This document shows, in pieces, positions 62,093 to 64,000 of a stretch of DNA of 64,000 nucleotides. The stretch is from an uncultured bacterium (GTDB lineage: Bacteria > Krumholzibacteriota > Krumholzibacteriia > LZORAL124-64-63), in the NCBI GenBank assembly GCA_903912525.1, contig CAIWHK010000028.1, positions 79,625 through 143,624 of the forward strand, written 5' to 3'. A program made the translations under genes and the position numbers. Within the stretch, counting starts at the first letter, position 1, and each line of letters starts with the position of its first letter. The notes under the pieces were generated by a model that saw only the letters and a program-made list of their open reading frames with translations, was not told the DNA's origin and did no database searches.

Positions 62093-63748
62093 TTAGCCCA
62101 ATTGACGCCAAAAATCAATGAACCCGTCCTCCTCGCCCACGTGGACCCGGTGGGGCTGGCCGGACGTCAGGTCGTCGAAGGTCAGGCCGTCGAGGGTCAG
62201 GCCGTCGGCATTGAAGACCCGCGGCGAGAGAACCACATCGCGGACAGGGGCTTGCGGAAGTTCCAGGAGGGCTTTCCTGAGGTCGCCGCCCGAAAGCAGG
62301 CCGGCCACGGTGACGGAGGCGCCGTAGAAGGTGTTGGGGACGCCGATGATGTCCACTTTGGGCGCTTGGGCTGCCTCGAGGACCGGGGTGAATTCGCGGC
62401 GCCAGGCGGTGGCGGCCAGTTCGCCGGTCAGAACGGTCAGGGGCCTGGTGGGCATGTCCTGGTCCCGGGCGGCCCATTCGAGTTCCTCGCGCCAGGTGTC
62501 CCTGAGGCGGCAGGTCAGGCCGATGGCGTTGTCGATCTGCCAGAACTCGTCATAGTCGTCGGCGGGCGGGAAGGGCCGGCCGGTCTGCAGGAAGAACTCG
62601 TCGCTCAGGTAGACGAAGCCGTAGCCCAGACTTGCGCGGGCCTCTTGCTGCCACGCCGCAACCTGGTCGATGGTGGCGTTGGCCACCTCGGGCGTGACCG
62701 GGTCCAGCTTGGTGAGGCCTTCACGGTGGTTGCTCAGGCCGACCGGGACGATGGCCAGCGAGCGGATGCCGCCGATGCGGGGTTCGCCGTCGTCATCCGG
62801 TTGCGCCGGCGCAAGTCCGGTGAGGTCGTCGTCTTCGTCTGTGACCGCGAATGCGGGCTCGCCGCAGGGCAGTTGCGCCGGCGCAAGTATCCCGAATTCG
62901 TTATTTGTGGCGCAAGTCGTGGCGGCGCCCGGGCGCACTTGCGCCGGCGCAAGTGGTTGATCGTCGCCGTTCAATTCGCTGTCGCGCGCGCCGTCGACTT
63001 GCGCCGGCGCAAGTGGTTGATCGTCGCCGTTCAGTTCGTCGGCGTCCTCCCCCATCCCGCCCTCTTCATATCCGTGCCCGCGGCGGCTGACGGCCGTGAA
63101 GGCGGCTTCATCATCATCCTTGGGCGCGGCCAGCGTGAGCAGGTCGCGGAAGGTCTTCTCCAGGATCAGGCCCTCGTTCCAGCCCGGGCACAGGACGACC
63201 TGCGTGTGGATCTCGATGCCGGCTTCAACCAGTTGCTTAAGGATGACCATCACGTCGAAGCGGCGCTTGATCCCCAGCATGCGCGTGCGCACGTCGATGT
63301 CGGTGGCGTGCACCGAGACGTACAGCGGCGACAGGCGCTGGCGGATGATGCGCTCGAGGCCGCGGCGGCCGAGGCTGGTCAGCGTGATGTAGTTGCCGTA
63401 GAGGAAGCTGAAGCGGTAGTCCTCGTCCTTCACGTAGATCGGCTCGCGCATCCCCTTGGGATTCTGGTCGATGAAGCAGAAGACGCAGTCGCAGGCGCAG
63501 GTCTTGAACTCCATCGGCGCGAAGCACTCGGTCACGGCGTGGATGTCGCCCGGGTCAAGGCGCACGACGAGTTCGCCGCCGTCGGCGCGGCGGATGCCGA
63601 GCGCGGTGGTGCTCTCCTCGGGCGCGTAGTAGTAGAGGTCGAGGATGTCCTCGAGGGGGCGGCCGTCGATGGTGGCCACGGCGTCGCCGGGCCGCCAGTC
63701 GTGCAGGCGGTCCAGGGGCGGCGGGAAGGGGCGCGTCAGTGGGATCAT
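62093..63748 (-). CDS. DUF512/radical SAM-like Fe-S oxidoreductase with embedded palindromic repeats
   Basis: 551 residues. An N-terminal PDZ-like domain (DWRPGDAVATIDGRPLEDILDL) precedes a cysteine cluster CACDCVFCFIDQNPKGM (C84-x3-C88-x2-C91), the radical SAM-type Fe-S motif of the DUF512 family. The core (YGNYITLTSLGRRGLERIIRQRLSPLYVSVHATD) and C-terminal DUF512 (VLTGELAATAWRREFTPVL) are intact. Residues about 208-327 form an acidic insert between DLLTLA and GIRSLAIVPVG that carries LAPAQ four times, each from the palindrome TTGCGCCGGCGCAA. The order DUF512-der-plsY-gpsA is conserved elsewhere. ATG start without a strong ribosome site. Confidence 0.9.
   Translation of the reverse strand: MIPLTRPFPPPLDRLHDWRPGDAVATIDGRPLEDILDLYYYAPEESTTALGIRRADGGELVVRLDPGDIHAVTECFAPMEFKTCACDCVFCFIDQNPKGMREPIYVKDEDYRFSFLYGNYITLTSLGRRGLERIIRQRLSPLYVSVHATDIDVRTRMLGIKRRFDVMVILKQLVEAGIEIHTQVVLCPGWNEGLILEKTFRDLLTLAAPKDDDEAAFTAVSRRGHGYEEGGMGEDADELNGDDQPLAPAQVDGARDSELNGDDQPLAPAQVRPGAATTCATNNEFGILAPAQLPCGEPAFAVTDEDDDLTGLAPAQPDDDGEPRIGGIRSLAIVPVGLSNHREGLTKLDPVTPEVANATIDQVAAWQQEARASLGYGFVYLSDEFFLQTGRPFPPADDYDEFWQIDNAIGLTCRLRDTWREELEWAARDQDMPTRPLTVLTGELAATAWRREFTPVLEAAQAPKVDIIGVPNTFYGASVTVAGLLSGGDLRKALLELPQAPVRDVVLSPRVFNADGLTLDGLTFDDLTSGQPHRVHVGEEDGFIDFWRQLG
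62801..62814. repeat. Palindromic element copy 1 in the DUF512 gene
   Basis: TTGCGCCGGCGCAA, read as LAPAQ on the minus strand. Confidence 0.85.
62873..62886. repeat. Palindromic element copy 2 in the DUF512 gene
   Basis: TTGCGCCGGCGCAA, read as LAPAQ. Confidence 0.85.
62937..62954. repeat. Palindromic element copy 3 in the DUF512 gene
   Basis: Full 18-bp ACTTGCGCCGGCGCAAGT, read as LAPAQ; unit of a 60-bp tandem duplication with copy 4. Confidence 0.9.
62997..63014. repeat. Palindromic element copy 4 in the DUF512 gene
   Basis: Full 18-bp ACTTGCGCCGGCGCAAGT, 60 bases from copy 3 (ELNGDDQPLAPAQ repeated at 20-residue spacing). Confidence 0.9.
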
Positions 63749-63819
63749 GGTCGGGTCAAGAAAGCACAGATCGGGCGGGCGGGCAACTTGTGCGGGTATT
63801 GGGCGTTGCGGGCGCGGGG

Positions 63820-63848
63820 TTGACAGGGTGCTGGGACCGGGCTAATTT
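63820..63848 (+). promoter_or_regulatory. Promoter of tRNA-Gly(CCC)
   Basis: TTGACA (63820-63825), 17-base spacer, TAATTT (63843-63848), 26 bases before the tRNA. Confidence 0.7.
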
Positions 63849-63874
63849 GGGCGCCTGCCAAGCGGATATCTGGA

Positions 63875-63950
63875 GCGGGCTTAGCTCAGTTGGTAGAGCA
63901 TCAGCTTCCCAAGCTGAGGGTCGCGAGTTCGAGCCTCGTAGCCCGCTCCA
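63875..63950 (+). tRNA. tRNA-Gly (anticodon CCC)
   Basis: 76 bases with encoded CCA. Acceptor GCGGGCT/AGCCCGC, anticodon loop TTCCCAA in a TCAGC/GCTGA stem, T loop TTCGAGC. No terminator is visible before the window ends. Confidence 0.96.
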
Positions 63951-64000
63951 ATCTTCTTCACGTTGTTACGGATGCGGCCGCAAACCCTCACCCTGTTCAA

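Overview
The window is a GC-rich bacterial chromosome segment of about 64 kb, densely coded, with housekeeping genes in tight operons that often overlap as ATGA, GTGA or TTGA. Several features suggest a Gram-negative member of the FCB superphylum or a neighbouring candidate phylum such as Krumholzibacteriota or Eisenbacteria (inference; 16S rRNA is not in the window). These are a short primary-type sigma factor without region 1.1, an LptE-type lipoprotein with SLBB export machinery, and a secreted M23 peptidase ending in a FlgD/T9SS-like 'NPFNPSTTI' domain. Start codons are ATG, GTG or TTG, with one probable ATC (infC).

Layout. 0-6 kb: rnc, a TPR lipid-envelope-type secreted protein, an ECF sigma factor with its zinc-finger anti-sigma, and a beta-barrel candidate. 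6-9 kb: an orphan ParA, a glyoxalase-II-like hydrolase and inositol-3-phosphate synthase. 9.4-15.3 kb: polysaccharide locus 1 (priming sugar transferase, Gfo/Idh oxidoreductase, two GT4 and one GT2 enzymes), split by three tRNA genes (Gly, Cys, Leu) that each have their own promoter. 15.4-26.9 kb: dnaK, the primary-type sigma factor, tRNA-Val, then thrS-infC-rpmI-rplT-pheS-pheT, a ZapB-like coiled coil, zapA and a 6S RNA candidate. 27-35.5 kb: rny-folD-ispA-PAP2-like-dxs-nadK-recN. 35.6-43.4 kb: tRNA-Arg and polysaccharide locus 2 (UDP-sugar dehydrogenase, epimerase, SLBB export protein, LPG-synthase-like membrane protein, second priming transferase, sigma-54 response regulator). 43.4-49 kb: lptE-holA-trxA and membrane or secreted proteins. 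49-52.3 kb: a less GC-rich accessory patch (lipoprotein, voltage-gated K+ channel, solitary HsdR-N nuclease-like protein) beside tRNA-Arg(CCT). 52.3-64 kb: mostly minus-strand apt, NlpD-like, tRNA-Pro, pcm, surE, GT2; a plus-strand M23 peptidase; then DUF512-der-plsY-gpsA-merR read on the minus strand; tRNA-Gly at the end.

How it fits together. The two polysaccharide loci supply priming, nucleotide-sugar modification, glycosyl transfer and outer-membrane export. dxs and ispA feed the isoprenoid carrier lipid. plsY/gpsA/INO1 supply phospholipid precursors and lptE the outer membrane.

Most interesting signals: an 18-bp palindrome (ACTTGCGCCGGCGCAAGT) that occurs four times in one frame inside a DUF512 gene and once between genes; a thrS-infC leader with a terminator, an exact-complement antiterminator and an ATC start; a tandem array of TTGACC boxes with a 15-bp period whose last member is the -35 box of tRNA-Arg; ECF-type GGAAC-N16/17-CGTT promoters ahead of both sigma genes; and a surE-pcm-nlpD order in which the LytM domain has lost zinc ligands.
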